From the NCBI GenBank assembly GCA_001899175.1, contig MKVH01000013.1, forward strand, positions 1 through 64,000: a stretch of 64,000 nt of DNA, written 5' to 3'. Positions 45,127 through 54,099 of the stretch are shown here, piece by piece. The translations under genes and the position numbers were made by a program. The notes beneath the pieces were generated by a model. The model was not told where the DNA came from and searched no databases. It saw nothing but the letters and a program-made list of their open reading frames with translations. Every line of letters starts with the position of its first letter. The stretch's first letter is position 1. The stretch comes from Candidatus Kapaibacterium thiocyanatum. GTDB taxonomy: Bacteria > Bacteroidota > Ignavibacteria > Kapaibacteriales > Kapaibacteriaceae.

Positions 45127-45875
45127 GCCGCGACCAGGAAGGCTCCGACCCGTCCAGTACGCCGCGCGTTCCATCGCTGGTCGATCTGGACGATACCGAA
45201 CTCGAACATCAGTTCGTGCGGCAGGGCCTGCTCTATCCCCATCAGAACACAGTCGGCAAGGAACTGTTCGACGCCAACGGCAACCGCCCCCTGAGCGAGG
45301 ACGAACGCGAGGAGATGGTTCGTCTCCTCGAACAGAAATTCGGCGAGATATTCGACATCCTCCGTATCGACCGTAACGACCCCAACAGCACGGACACGCC
45401 GTTCCGCCTCTCGCGCATGTGGGTGACGGAACTGTTCGCCGGACGATACTCGCTGCCGCCGCGCATTACCGTCTTCCCGAACCGCAAGGAAGTGGACGAA
45501 CTGGTGATCTCGCGCGGCATCAAGGTCATGAGTGTCTGCTCCCATCACTGGCAACCGATCAGTGGCGACTGTGCCATCGGCTATGTGCCGCGGGACAAGG
45601 TCATCGGTCTGTCGAAGTTCACGCGCATCGTGGAGTGGTTCTCCCGCCGCGGGCAGATCCAGGAAGAACTGGGGGAGCAGATCGCCGACTTCCTCGTGGA
45701 ACTTCTCGATCCCATCGCCCTTGGTGTCGTGATCAAGTCCAGGCACTACTGTATGATCGCCCGCGGCGTGGAAGCGCACGACCACGCATCGATGATCACC
45801 AGCGTCATGCGGGGCGAGCTCGCCAAGAATCATTCCCTGCGCGACGAGTTCCTGAAGCTGATCAACAGCGACTGA
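45123..45875 (+). CDS. folE: GTP cyclohydrolase I
   Basis: A 250-residue T-fold enzyme turning GTP into dihydroneopterin triphosphate, feeding folate, tetrahydropterin and queuosine synthesis. Zinc and catalytic motifs: Cys and His in VCSHHWQPISG, GLSKFTRIVEWFSRR, QEELGEQIADFLVELL, and HYCMIARGVEAHDHASMITSVMRG, where Cys and the RGVE segment complete the active site. In classical FolE the first motif reads CEHH; here it is CSHH, and the region VEDVESE is replaced by VEAHDHA, so this is a somewhat divergent member. It overlaps queD by 4 bases and lies 6 bases before rnhB. Confidence 0.9.
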   Translation: MSRDQEGSDPSSTPRVPSLVDLDDTELEHQFVRQGLLYPHQNTVGKELFDANGNRPLSEDEREEMVRLLEQKFGEIFDILRIDRNDPNSTDTPFRLSRMWVTELFAGRYSLPPRITVFPNRKEVDELVISRGIKVMSVCSHHWQPISGDCAIGYVPRDKVIGLSKFTRIVEWFSRRGQIQEELGEQIADFLVELLDPIALGVVIKSRHYCMIARGVEAHDHASMITSVMRGELAKNHSLRDEFLKLINSD

Positions 45876-45881
45876 GTAGTT

Positions 45882-46493
45882 TTGTGCGTGCCAACGCATG
45901 AACCTACATCGGAACATGAACAACCGTACTGGAACGACGGTCTTCTCGTAGCCGGTATCGACGAAGCAGGCAGGGGAGCCCTTGCCGGTCCCGTCGTGGC
46001 TGCTGCCGTCGTCTTCCATCCCATGTCGTTCCCGGAAGGGCTGAACGACTCGAAGGTGCTCAAACCCGACGAACGCGCTGCTGCCGCCCTGGCCATCAAG
46101 GCTTCGGCTCTCGCATGGCGGATCGCCTTCGTCGACAACCATCGTATCGACACGGTGAACATCCTGCAGGCCACCTACGATGCGATGTGGCTGGCGATCG
46201 ACGGTCTGGCCGTCGAGCCCCATCATCTGCTCGTCGACGGTAACAGGTTCCGGGCACACCGCCTTCCTTCCACCACGATCATCGACGGCGATGCACTGAG
46301 CGTGTCGATCGCCGCTGCGAGCATACTCGCCAAGACCGCCCGCGATGCATGGATGGCGGAAGAGGCCCATGTACGCCATCCCGCATACGGATTCGACAGG
46401 CACAAGGGCTACGGGACGGTCCATCATCGGGAGGCGATCCGCCTCAACGGACCATGCGTGCTGCATCGCCATACGTTCCTGGGAAATCTGTGA
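45882..46493 (+). CDS. rnhB: Ribonuclease HII
   Basis: A 203-residue nuclease cutting RNA in RNA-DNA hybrids and single ribonucleotides in DNA. Catalytic acidic residues are in AGIDEAGRGALAGPVVAAAVV (Asp-Glu of GIDEAGRG) and further on in LVDGNRFRAHRLPS and SVSIAAASILAKTARD, the family signatures. It ends properly in YGTVHHREAIRLNGPC. The first codon is uncertain: TTG 45882 or GTG 45888 are in frame, and the six-base gap after folE leaves little room for a ribosome site, suggesting coupling. Its stop overlaps the symporter GTG. Confidence 0.95.
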   Translation: MCVPTHEPTSEHEQPYWNDGLLVAGIDEAGRGALAGPVVAAAVVFHPMSFPEGLNDSKVLKPDERAAAALAIKASALAWRIAFVDNHRIDTVNILQATYDAMWLAIDGLAVEPHHLLVDGNRFRAHRLPSTTIIDGDALSVSIAAASILAKTARDAWMAEEAHVRHPAYGFDRHKGYGTVHHREAIRLNGPCVLHRHTFLGNL

Positions 46494-47875
46494 CGCTCCA
46501 CCTGCACTGGCTCGATCTCGTCGTCGTCCTCGGTTCGCTCTTCCTCGTCTTCGGTGCAGGATTGCGCGGCATCGGCCGTCCCGGCAAGGAGGAGGCGTCG
46601 GCCGTCGACTATATCCTGGCCGGACGCTCTCTTACCCTGCCGCTCTTTGTCTGTACGATGATCGCCACATGGTATGGTGCTCCCCTGGGGGCAGGCGAGT
46701 TCGTCTACACGAACGGCCTCGTGATGATCTTCTGTCTCGGTGTGCCGTATTACCTTGCCGCGATAGGCTATGCGCTGTTCATGGCGCGGCGCATCAGATC
46801 GTCTCCTGCCTTGTCGATTCCCGAACAGATACGTGTTCACTACGGCGATCGTGCCGGCATGATCGCCTCGCTGCTCGTCCTGGTCTTCACGGTTCCCGCT
46901 TCCTATATCCTGATGGCGGGTACGTTCGTCCAGGCATTCACGGGATGGCCCCTCGTCGTCGCGCTCGTGATCAGCACGGTGGCATCGCTGGCATACGTGC
47001 TCAAGGGCGGACTTCGCAGCGACGCCCAGGCGAATGTCGTCCAGACGGTCCTCATGTTCCTCGGCTTCTTCGTGCTGCTCGCCGGCTGCATCGTCTGGTG
47101 GGGCAGCCCGGTGCAAATGTGGGAGCGGCTACCGGAGACCCACCGGACCCTGCCGGGTGCTCCCGGATGGCAGCCCGTCATCGTATGGTGGATCATCGCC
47201 CTGCAGACCTTCGTCGATCCGAATTTCCACATGCGTACGGCCGCAGCCGTTTCTCCGAGGGTGGCGCAGCGCGGAATCCTCGTCAGCGTCTCGCTATGGG
47301 TCGGCTTCGATCTCCTGCAGCTCACCACGGGGCTCTATGCGAAGGCCTATATGTCCGTCTCCGATCCGGTACAGACCTACATCGTTCTCTCCGATACCAT
47401 CCTGCCCGCGATCGGCAAGGGGGTCTTCGTCGCTGGCGTCCTCGCCGCCATCATGAGTACGCTGGACGGATATGCGCTGGTGAGTGCGAACACCATCGGC
47501 CACGACATCATCGACAGATTGCGGGGAAGAGCATCGGCGTCGGTCGCACGCGCCTCCTCGATACGGTGGGGACTCCTCGTGACCGGTATCGCCGGTATCG
47601 CAGCGGCACTTCTCGTACCGAGCGTCATATCCCTGCTCTATCTGGCGGCATCCATCGCCATTCCCGGTCTCCTGATTCCGCTTATATGTTCGTACTTCCC
47701 CATCCGGTCCAGGATAGGTCCCGTCATCCTGCCGTTGATGGTCGTGCCGGTACTCTCCGGTCTGGCGTGGCGGTGGTGGGGAAGTGCGGATCTCGATCCC
47801 ATGATCGTAGGACTTGGCGCAAGCCTTTGTATGATTGCCGTGATATCAATGGTGCGCCGTGAACGTCAAGCCTGA
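46490..47875 (+). CDS. Sodium:solute symporter (SSS family)
   Basis: A 461-residue membrane transporter with about 13 helices, for example LDLVVVLGSLFLVFGAGL, SLTLPLFVCTMIATWYGAPLGAGEF and AFTGWPLVVALVISTVASLAYVLKGG (split). Family motifs include a GAP/GGEF-like loop after helix 2, KGGLRSDAQANVVQ and DPNFHMRTAAAVSPRVAQRG, close to the SSS R-x-x-x-A pattern, and VAGVLAAIMSTLDGYALVSAN. Such carriers couple sodium to uptake of sugars, amino acids or vitamins; substrate unknown. The GTG start at 46490 overlaps the rnhB stop as GTGA; the longer upstream frame lies over rnhB and is rejected. The pgsA start overlaps its end. Confidence 0.9.
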   Translation: MTLHLHWLDLVVVLGSLFLVFGAGLRGIGRPGKEEASAVDYILAGRSLTLPLFVCTMIATWYGAPLGAGEFVYTNGLVMIFCLGVPYYLAAIGYALFMARRIRSSPALSIPEQIRVHYGDRAGMIASLLVLVFTVPASYILMAGTFVQAFTGWPLVVALVISTVASLAYVLKGGLRSDAQANVVQTVLMFLGFFVLLAGCIVWWGSPVQMWERLPETHRTLPGAPGWQPVIVWWIIALQTFVDPNFHMRTAAAVSPRVAQRGILVSVSLWVGFDLLQLTTGLYAKAYMSVSDPVQTYIVLSDTILPAIGKGVFVAGVLAAIMSTLDGYALVSANTIGHDIIDRLRGRASASVARASSIRWGLLVTGIAGIAAALLVPSVISLLYLAASIAIPGLLIPLICSYFPIRSRIGPVILPLMVVPVLSGLAWRWWGSADLDPMIVGLGASLCMIAVISMVRRERQA

Positions 47876-48395
47876 AAGCGACCGTTTCTGGACGTGGTCC
47901 AACGTCGTCAGCCTCGTCCGTCTCGTCATGACGGTTCCTGTCGTCATGGCCATGATGGACGGACACAATCTCGTGGCCTTCGTCCTGTGCTGGATCGCGG
48001 CCTTTACGGATTATCTGGATGGCCGTGTGGCACGGGCGACGGGAACCGTCAGCGAATGGGGGAAGGTCATCGATCCGGTGGCCGATAAGGTCTTCGTCGG
48101 CGCGGTCGTCGTCGTGCTGCTCTGGCAACACCTTCTTCCGCTCTGGTTCGTCGTGGCCGTCGTCGCTCGCGATGTCGTCATCGTCATCGGTGGCTTCGTC
48201 GCACGGCGCTACACGCCGGTCGTCCTGCCCTCGCTCATGAGCGGGAAGCTGGCCGTGACCGCCATCGCCCTCACGGGGGTCATCGCCATGATGGAATGGA
48301 CATTGGCCCGGGACATAGGGATTGTCCTGAGCTGTATCATGATGCTCGTATCTTTGTGGGCATACGGAAAGAGACTCTATGGGATTATTCGATAA
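47859..48395 (+). CDS. pgsA: CDP-alcohol phosphatidyltransferase, phosphatidylglycerophosphate synthase
   Basis: A 178-residue integral membrane enzyme that joins glycerol-3-phosphate to CDP-diacylglycerol. The family signature is exact: DG-RV-AR-8-G-3-D-3-D in YLDGRVARATGTVSEWGKVI followed by DPVADK (residues 48-72). Several hydrophobic helices follow (VGAVVVVLLWQHLLPLWFVVAVV). Identity as PgsA rather than another CDP-alcohol transferase rests on size and on location before ftsY. The GTG start lies inside the symporter gene, and its end overlaps the ftsY start by 17 bases, so these three are coupled. Confidence 0.88.
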   Translation: MNVKPESDRFWTWSNVVSLVRLVMTVPVVMAMMDGHNLVAFVLCWIAAFTDYLDGRVARATGTVSEWGKVIDPVADKVFVGAVVVVLLWQHLLPLWFVVAVVARDVVIVIGGFVARRYTPVVLPSLMSGKLAVTAIALTGVIAMMEWTLARDIGIVLSCIMMLVSLWAYGKRLYGIIR

Positions 48396-49398
48396 AATCA
48401 AGCAATCGTTCACGTCGGCCGTATCAACGGTAACCGACGCATTGAAGCTGGACCGACTGAAGGAAGGGCTGGAAAAGACCCGTTCATCCTTCGTGAGCAA
48501 GCTGAAGAACGTCCTGTTCGCCGGACGGAAGATCGATGCGGCCCTGCTGGCCGAGATCGAGGAAATCCTCATCACGTCGGATGTGGGTGTTTCCACGACG
48601 GAGAAGCTTATCGCGCGTCTCAAGGAGCGAGTCCGCCAGGACAAGCTCGAGGATGCTGCTGCGATCACGGACGTGCTCAAGGAGGAGATCCACGGGCTCA
48701 TGGCAGAGTCGCCGTCTGCCCATAACGACAAGACGTTCGGCATCGCCGAAGATGCCCGCCCGCACGTCATCATGGTCATCGGGGTCAACGGCGTAGGCAA
48801 GACGACGACGATCGGCAAACTGGCGATGAACTACAAGACCGTGGGGCGTTCCGTGCTCATCGGAGCTGCGGATACCTTCCGTGCCGCCGCCAACGAACAG
48901 CTCGAAGTATGGGCACAGCGCGCCGGCGTGGATATCGTCCAGCAGCAGCAAGGGGCCGATCCTGCCGCCGTAGCCTACGATACGCTTCGTGCGGCAGTTT
49001 CGCGCAATGCCGACGTCGTCATCATCGACACGGCCGGACGCCTGCACAACAAGCAGGGCCTCATGCAGGAGCTGGAGAAGATCGGCCGCGTGATGAAGAA
49101 GATCAAGCCCGAGGCACCGAACGACATCTTCCTGGTGCTCGATGCCACGACCGGACAGAATGCCATCCAGCAGGCCCGCGAGTTCACGAAAGTGGCGCCG
49201 ATCACCGGCATCATCCTCACGAAGCTCGACGGTACGGCCAAGGGTGGCGCCGTGCTCGCCATTGCCGATGCCCTGCAGATTCCGGTCCGTTACATCGGTG
49301 TCGGCGAACGCATCGACGATCTCCAGGTCTTCGATCCCGCCGCCTTCGTCGAAGCGTTGTTCGAAGACCGTTCCGTGGTGAATGACTCCGCAGCCTGA
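48379..49398 (+). CDS. ftsY: Signal-recognition-particle receptor FtsY
   Basis: A 339-residue GTPase that docks SRP-ribosome complexes at the membrane. Residues 1-80 form the helical N domain (LKLDRLKEGLEKTRSSFVSKL). The G domain shows GVNGVGKTTTIGKLA (P-loop), DTFRAAANEQLEVWAQRAG, DTAGRLHNK, and TKLDGTAKGGAVLAI, all characteristic of SRP GTPases. There is no long acidic A domain, so it is a compact form; the amphipathic start MGLFDKIKQSF likely binds membrane lipid. A TATCTTTG motif (48349-48356) just before the ATG could be a promoter -7 element, but no -33 is clear. It overlaps the next gene by 17 bases. Confidence 0.97.
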   Translation: MGLFDKIKQSFTSAVSTVTDALKLDRLKEGLEKTRSSFVSKLKNVLFAGRKIDAALLAEIEEILITSDVGVSTTEKLIARLKERVRQDKLEDAAAITDVLKEEIHGLMAESPSAHNDKTFGIAEDARPHVIMVIGVNGVGKTTTIGKLAMNYKTVGRSVLIGAADTFRAAANEQLEVWAQRAGVDIVQQQQGADPAAVAYDTLRAAVSRNADVVIIDTAGRLHNKQGLMQELEKIGRVMKKIKPEAPNDIFLVLDATTGQNAIQQAREFTKVAPITGIILTKLDGTAKGGAVLAIADALQIPVRYIGVGERIDDLQVFDPAAFVEALFEDRSVVNDSAA

Positions 49399-50065
49399 AC
49401 ACGGGAAGTGGACATGGGGGCGGTGGGTCTTCATCGTATCCATCGCCATCGCCCTGGTCTATATCGTCTTCGCCGTGCGCCTCTTCCTGAAGGATGCACA
49501 GATGAGTCTGGGCAGTATCGATCAGCTCGGAACCCAGCGTTTCGCGGAGATGGTCGTCAATCAGAAGGCCTACGTTCCTCCTGCCGATACCGTGCTCACA
49601 CCGACGCAGATCGCCTTCGCCATCATCGTCACGCGGACCTACGACTCGCTGATCGCAGCTTCGTCACCTCCCGTCCAGCGCAGGACCGTGCTATCGGATC
49701 TCTTCAACCGGTACGTGATGTCCGTCACCGAATTCCGCTGGATCACCGAGCGGGTCGATGAAACACTCCAGTACCTGATGCTGCAGGATGCGAAGTTCGA
49801 CGACGACGTGCACACAACGCTTTCGGCCGTGGACTTGCGCACCGTCCATGAGCTGTACAATGCGCAGCCAGCCACACGGCCGAAGTCCATTCCCCCCATG
49901 CTGCAGCGGAACGCCGAGCGTCTGCGTACCGCCGGCCCGCTCCTGTTCAAGGGACTCGACATACGACGCAAGGAATGGCGTCGAGCGCGCCCGGCTTCCG
50001 ATCCTCCGCCCCCGGTGCCACCCGTACCGAGAATCGTACCACGACGGTTCATGGAAAGCCTGTGA
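49382..50065 (+). CDS. Uncharacterised membrane-anchored protein
   Basis: I do not recognise the family. The 227-residue protein has one transmembrane helix near the N-terminus (VFIVSIAIALVYIVFAV, about residues 16-33), a helical soluble part, and a basic/proline-rich tail (SDPPPPVPPVPRIVPRRF). No catalytic motif is seen. It overlaps ftsY by 17 bases and the next small membrane gene by 4 (GTGA), so it belongs to the same transcript and may act in membrane assembly, but this is only context. Confidence 0.7.
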   Translation: MTPQPEHGKWTWGRWVFIVSIAIALVYIVFAVRLFLKDAQMSLGSIDQLGTQRFAEMVVNQKAYVPPADTVLTPTQIAFAIIVTRTYDSLIAASSPPVQRRTVLSDLFNRYVMSVTEFRWITERVDETLQYLMLQDAKFDDDVHTTLSAVDLRTVHELYNAQPATRPKSIPPMLQRNAERLRTAGPLLFKGLDIRRKEWRRARPASDPPPPVPPVPRIVPRRFMESL

Positions 50066-50355
50066 ACGATATCGCCATCGTCGCGCTGTGGGTGGGAGTG
50101 CTCGTCTACCTCTGTACGATGGCCCTCGGTATCACGGCGTCCTTCGCGAAACGGCGTAACAGACGCTGGCATCACGTGATGTTCGGACTGTCATGCCTCA
50201 CGTGTATCGTCGCCCTCGTCATGACCCGGGACAGGATGCTGTTCTGGACCGTGCTCTGTCTGACACTCATGCCCTTCGCTCCCGCACGGGCAAAGCGCCA
50301 CGCCATCATCGGTACGCTGGGACTGTTGGGGTATCTGGCCGTCCTGTTCCGTTGA
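50062..50355 (+). CDS. Small membrane protein
   Basis: A 97-residue protein starting at the GTG at 50062, which overlaps the preceding stop. It has about three hydrophobic helices (ALWVGVLVYLCTMALGI, VMFGLSCLTCIVALVM, IIGTLGLLGYLAVLF) separated by basic loops. No family recognised. Position at the end of the ftsY operon is the only clue. Confidence 0.65.
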   Translation: MNDIAIVALWVGVLVYLCTMALGITASFAKRRNRRWHHVMFGLSCLTCIVALVMTRDRMLFWTVLCLTLMPFAPARAKRHAIIGTLGLLGYLAVLFR

Positions 50356-50422
50356 GAGGAGAGCCTTCCGATTGTCCGGGAGGCTGTACATTGCCGCATC
50401 ATCACCTAGGGAATGGTTCTTC

Positions 50423-50746
50423 ATGCGCATCGTTTCCGCCGTCATGTTCGCCTTCTTCGTCTATGCCGTCTACGTCCAGTTCAACGACGTCGATCCCGTG
50501 CTGTGGGTCGTCGGATATGGCATCGTCGGCATCGTCTCGTTGCTTGCCGCGATGGGGCGCAAGGTCGGGCGTCTCGCCGGGCTGATCGCTCCGGTCTATG
50601 CCGCCTGGGCTATCTGGGCCGTGATGCGGACGACCGGACACTGGTTCGAAGGGGAAGCGGAGCGTGAGGCCGGTGGCCTGATCATCTGCGCGGTATGGTT
50701 GCTGATCGTCGCCTTCACCTTCCGGAGACCGCGTCACGTTGCGTGA
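50423..50746 (+). CDS. TMEM220-type membrane protein
   Basis: A 107-residue protein with three or four helices. The motif YVQFNDVDPVLWVVGYG near residue 15 (Q-x-N-D-x-D-P-x-x-W) is the hallmark of the transmembrane family 220 domain, found in bacteria and animals with unknown function. A conserved His-Trp-Phe-Glu lies in the third loop (TGHWFEGEAEREAGG). The ATG at 50423 fits the family; frames reaching back to 50372 would add an unrelated N-terminus. It lies 67 bases after the previous gene in the same direction. Confidence 0.75.
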   Translation: MRIVSAVMFAFFVYAVYVQFNDVDPVLWVVGYGIVGIVSLLAAMGRKVGRLAGLIAPVYAAWAIWAVMRTTGHWFEGEAEREAGGLIICAVWLLIVAFTFRRPRHVA

Positions 50747-50788
50747 CCATCGCGGTACGATCCATGTGTAACGACACATGGACGTCAT

Positions 50789-51547
50789 ATGCCTTCGATT
50801 CTGCGGATACTCTGTCTTTCACTCGGTATCGTCTGCCTCTGCTTCAGGGCCGTCGCACAGGTGCCGGACATCATCGATCATGTCATTCACCTCGACGATG
50901 CCGGGCGTGCCCTTGCTGGTACGCACGGGATCGCGATACGCTGGTACGATGCCGCTGCGGGAGGTTCCCCGATGTTCGAGGAGGACTACGTCATCGACGT
51001 CGTCGATGGACTGGCGCATCTGCCTCTCGGGCAGCAGAAAGGATTGCCCGACATCCTGATGTCGAGGGGCGACGTATGGATCGGCATTACGGTCGACGGA
51101 GGTAGCGAACTGGTGCCGCGCAGGCGTCTGCTCGCAACGCCGTACGCAAGGATCGCAGCCCGTGCGACGGTGGCCGACGCGCTGTCCCCGGACGTCACGG
51201 GTCTCGTCACGTCGATCAACGAAGCCGGAGGTGCAGTACGTATCGTTGGAGAATCGGGAGTGACCGTCAGTCGTGACGGCAACATCCTGCGACTATCCGC
51301 GGATACGTCCGGCGATACCGAAACCGGCGAACTGGAGGGCGATGGGCATGCCTTTCGCTTCATCGTCAAGCCCGCATCGAAGGTGCATACGGTCGATCAT
51401 GTCACGGTTTCGGTCGTTACCGGCACGGAGACGACGATCGCCTGTGTCGTGAGTGCCATCGACGTCGACGACAATACGTTCAGCATCATGACATCAGCGG
51501 TCCTGCAGCCCGGAGAACGTATCCGGTGGAAGCTCTCCCGCCGGTAA
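50789..51547 (+). CDS. Secreted surface protein with tail-fibre-like segments
   Basis: A 252-residue protein with signal peptide (ILCLSLGIVCLCFRAVAQ). Its first half has the pattern IHLDDAGRALAGTHGIAIRWYD ... VWIGITVDGGSELVPRRRLLATPYARIAARA, seen often in Bacteroidota surface proteins that resemble phage tail-fibre heads. A linker of short degenerate repeats follows. The last 70 residues (VHTVDHVTVSVVTG...IACVVSAIDVDDNTF...LQPGERIRWKL) are homologous to the end of the next protein. Function unknown; it starts a run of four similar genes. Confidence 0.65.
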   Translation: MPSILRILCLSLGIVCLCFRAVAQVPDIIDHVIHLDDAGRALAGTHGIAIRWYDAAAGGSPMFEEDYVIDVVDGLAHLPLGQQKGLPDILMSRGDVWIGITVDGGSELVPRRRLLATPYARIAARATVADALSPDVTGLVTSINEAGGAVRIVGESGVTVSRDGNILRLSADTSGDTETGELEGDGHAFRFIVKPASKVHTVDHVTVSVVTGTETTIACVVSAIDVDDNTFSIMTSAVLQPGERIRWKLSRR

Positions 51548-51613
51548 ACCCCTTGCCGCCCATCGACATCAGCGCCTTTCACGTTCAATCTTTCATTTCC
51601 GAGGAGAACCTAC

Positions 51614-52510
51614 ATGATCGTCGTACGAACATCGCTCACGATCGTCGGCATGGTCATCATGACGATGGTGATGTCGGGCCAGAGTCAGACGACCGGGACG
51701 CTGCATCTGCGGAATGCCCAGCCTGCGACGGTAAGCCTCAGTGTGCCATCGGCAGGAGTTACATCCTACAGTATTCTGCTGCCTGATACGATCGGGACGC
51801 CGGGACAGATACTGTCCGTCGGTAATGTGGGCGGTACGACGGCGTCGCTCGCCTGGTCCGACGGTATGTTCTGGGAACATACGGGCAGTACCGTCACGGC
51901 CGGCGGCACGGGTGCTGGACAGCAGTATCTCGGCACCAGCAACACGCAGGATCTCGTCCTCGCGAGCGCCGGTGTGGAGCGCCTGAGAATCGTCGGAACG
52001 GCCGGACCTGGACAGGGATTCGTAGGCGTCGGCACGTTGACGCCGGGCGCACGACTGGACGTTACCGGTGCGATACGCATCTCGAGCGACGGAGCGGCCG
52101 GCGAACTGCGTATCGCCGAACCGTCGACGGCCGGGAACGACGTCACCATCCTCCGTGCCGCTGCGCAGGCATCCGACATCACCTATACCTTGCCGTCGGT
52201 ACCTCCGTCCGCCGATGGTATGATCCTTACGTCGACGGCCGGCGGTGTGATGGCATGGGAGCCCTCTCTTTCGGAAATGGCCAGAGGCATCTTCGTTCCG
52301 ACGGCAGGGCAATACCAGCATACGATTCCGATCACCGGACTGGATCTGCTGGCTGGATCGATTCCCGTTCTCACGATGATCAATGCTGCCGGTACGACGA
52401 TCGCCGTCAGTGTCACCGGTATCGATGCGGGCACGAATACGTTGTATGCGGAAACGTCTGCTCCTCTCGCTGCCGGCGACCGCATCGCGTGGATCGTCGT
52501 CAATCCGTGA
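51614..52510 (+). CDS. Secreted surface protein, tail-fibre-like, second copy
   Basis: A 298-residue exported protein with a strong ribosome site (GAGGAGA) before the ATG. Mature sequence opens with GTLHLRNAQPATVSLSVPSAG, then repeats such as GAIRISSDGAAGELRIAEPSTAGNDVTILRAA that resemble oligomeric fibre stalks. The C-terminal 70 residues (IFVPTAGQYQHTIPITGLD ... VSVTGIDAGTNTLYAETSAPLAAGDRIAWIV) match the C-terminus of the preceding protein, suggesting a shared anchoring or trimerising module. Partner genes follow without a gap. Function unknown. Confidence 0.65.
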   Translation: MIVVRTSLTIVGMVIMTMVMSGQSQTTGTLHLRNAQPATVSLSVPSAGVTSYSILLPDTIGTPGQILSVGNVGGTTASLAWSDGMFWEHTGSTVTAGGTGAGQQYLGTSNTQDLVLASAGVERLRIVGTAGPGQGFVGVGTLTPGARLDVTGAIRISSDGAAGELRIAEPSTAGNDVTILRAAAQASDITYTLPSVPPSADGMILTSTAGGVMAWEPSLSEMARGIFVPTAGQYQHTIPITGLDLLAGSIPVLTMINAAGTTIAVSVTGIDAGTNTLYAETSAPLAAGDRIAWIVVNP

Positions 52511-54099
52511 TGAAGACCATGATGAAGGTCGTGTTCCTTCTGATGCTGATGCATTGCATCGTATGTGGAACCTGTGCACAGACGTTGACCGCATCCAACG
52601 TCCGTGCCGGTGAAGGACCTCTCTCGTTGATGGCATCGTCAGCTATCGCACAGCCCATCCGGATGTATACCGGGGCGAACGGCACGTTGCTGTCGCTCGA
52701 AGCGGGCAGTATGGGTGACGTCTCCATACCGATGCGTCTCGGTATCGGCACCGGTGTGGGTGCGGCGATTATGGAACGGCTGCGCGTCGGATCGGTGGAT
52801 TCCACAGGAATCGTCATCGACATGATCGGTACGTCGGCTTCGACCGGATTGCTCATCGACGACGTCGGGTTGACGGGAACGGATCATGCGGGCATCGTCA
52901 TCGCCGCCGCATCGAACGGATACGGAACGGGCCTGCGTATCGGTGGGCCGGCAGGAGGTACGATCGCGACGCTCGGTACCGGCGTCGATATCACAGGTGG
53001 TACCGGTCTGCGCTACAATGCGCTCACGGCCGGTAGTGGTACCGCCATCGAGGTCGGCTTCACCACGCCGCCGCTGCGTGGAATCAGCGTTGCGGTCGCA
53101 GGTGCAGGGGCGGTGGGAGGTACGTTCCGTACGAATACCAACGGTACCGCCGTCGTCGGGCTCGCACAATCGGCGGCATACGCCGATCCACCGCATGTAG
53201 CCGGAGTGGCCGTTCGAGGCTATGCTGCGACGAATTCCAATGTGGCGACGGAAGAGATCATCGGAGTTCTCGGCACCGTGGTTCGCGGCGGTAGTGGAGG
53301 TACGAACACGACGAGCTCCGGAATCGTCGGCCGTGCTGACGGTCAGGCAACGGCACATGGCGGTCTCGTCATAGGTGTTCTGGGAGCGGCATCGACGGCA
53401 GGCAACGGCACCACCGGTTCGATAGGCGGATTCTTCTCGACTCCACGCTATGCGTTCAACCTTTCTCTTGCCGTCAAGGGTGGCGACGTCTATCTGGGCA
53501 GTACCGACCAGGATCGTCCGCCGGGGTTTCCCTCGTCGTTCATCAACGGCCTCGGAAGTGGTAACCATACGACTACGCGGATGTACGATGCGCGTATCAG
53601 CGGTGCGTTGGTCATGCGCGGTACGGGTACCGGAACGACGAGGATCGTCGCCGGCCGGACAGGATCGCTCGATGCGATCTATGCCCTCCCGGCGTCGATG
53701 CCCCTGGCGGGAGATGTCCTCATGGCTGGTGCCCTCGACGGTGATACGGCACGTCTCGCATGGAAGTCGGGAACGTCGTTCCTGCCGGTCGCCACATTGG
53801 CCGCTTTGCCACAGGGGGCCATCGATCCGATCGATCCCGGCAATGCCTCCGTCCTGCGTCTCACGGCGAGCCCTGTGGGCAGCTTCGTGAGCGGCTTCGC
53901 AGGTGGATATGACGGTCGGGTCATCACGCTGCTGGTTCAGGCCGGATCGTGCGTGATCGTCAATGACGATCCTGCGGCACCGGCAGCACAGCGGATACTG
54001 ACGGGACAGGCGGGTCTGGAACTCATCGGACCGGCAGCGACGATGCTCATGTACGATGCGGAGATGCAGCGATGGCGAATGCTGTCCTATATACCCTGA
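52510..54099 (+). CDS. Secreted glycine/threonine-rich repeat protein
   Basis: A 529-residue exported protein. The ATG at 52510 shares its first base with the previous stop (TGATG). A signal peptide (VVFLLMLMHCIVCGTCAQ) is followed by many short beta-strand repeats with Gly, Thr and Ala (GTGVDITGGTGLRYNALTAGS, GVAVRGYAATNSNVATEEI, ASTAGNGTTGSIGGFF), as in fibre or filamentous adhesin stalks. The end (FVSGFAGGYDGRVITLLVQAG ... LMYDAEMQRWRMLSYIP) resembles tail-fibre tip regions. Likely a surface appendage or adhesin. Confidence 0.65.
   Translation: MKTMMKVVFLLMLMHCIVCGTCAQTLTASNVRAGEGPLSLMASSAIAQPIRMYTGANGTLLSLEAGSMGDVSIPMRLGIGTGVGAAIMERLRVGSVDSTGIVIDMIGTSASTGLLIDDVGLTGTDHAGIVIAAASNGYGTGLRIGGPAGGTIATLGTGVDITGGTGLRYNALTAGSGTAIEVGFTTPPLRGISVAVAGAGAVGGTFRTNTNGTAVVGLAQSAAYADPPHVAGVAVRGYAATNSNVATEEIIGVLGTVVRGGSGGTNTTSSGIVGRADGQATAHGGLVIGVLGAASTAGNGTTGSIGGFFSTPRYAFNLSLAVKGGDVYLGSTDQDRPPGFPSSFINGLGSGNHTTTRMYDARISGALVMRGTGTGTTRIVAGRTGSLDAIYALPASMPLAGDVLMAGALDGDTARLAWKSGTSFLPVATLAALPQGAIDPIDPGNASVLRLTASPVGSFVSGFAGGYDGRVITLLVQAGSCVIVNDDPAAPAAQRILTGQAGLELIGPAATMLMYDAEMQRWRMLSYIP

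Noticed and set aside
45877-45884. A TAGTTTTG promoter element before rnhB
   Set aside because: It matches the -7 pattern but overlaps the folE stop region with no -33 box and would leave almost no leader; more likely chance.
46345-46489. N-terminal extension of the symporter into rnhB
   Set aside because: It gives 47 non-hydrophobic residues that do not fit the family; the GTG at 46490 gives a proper start and overlaps the rnhB stop.
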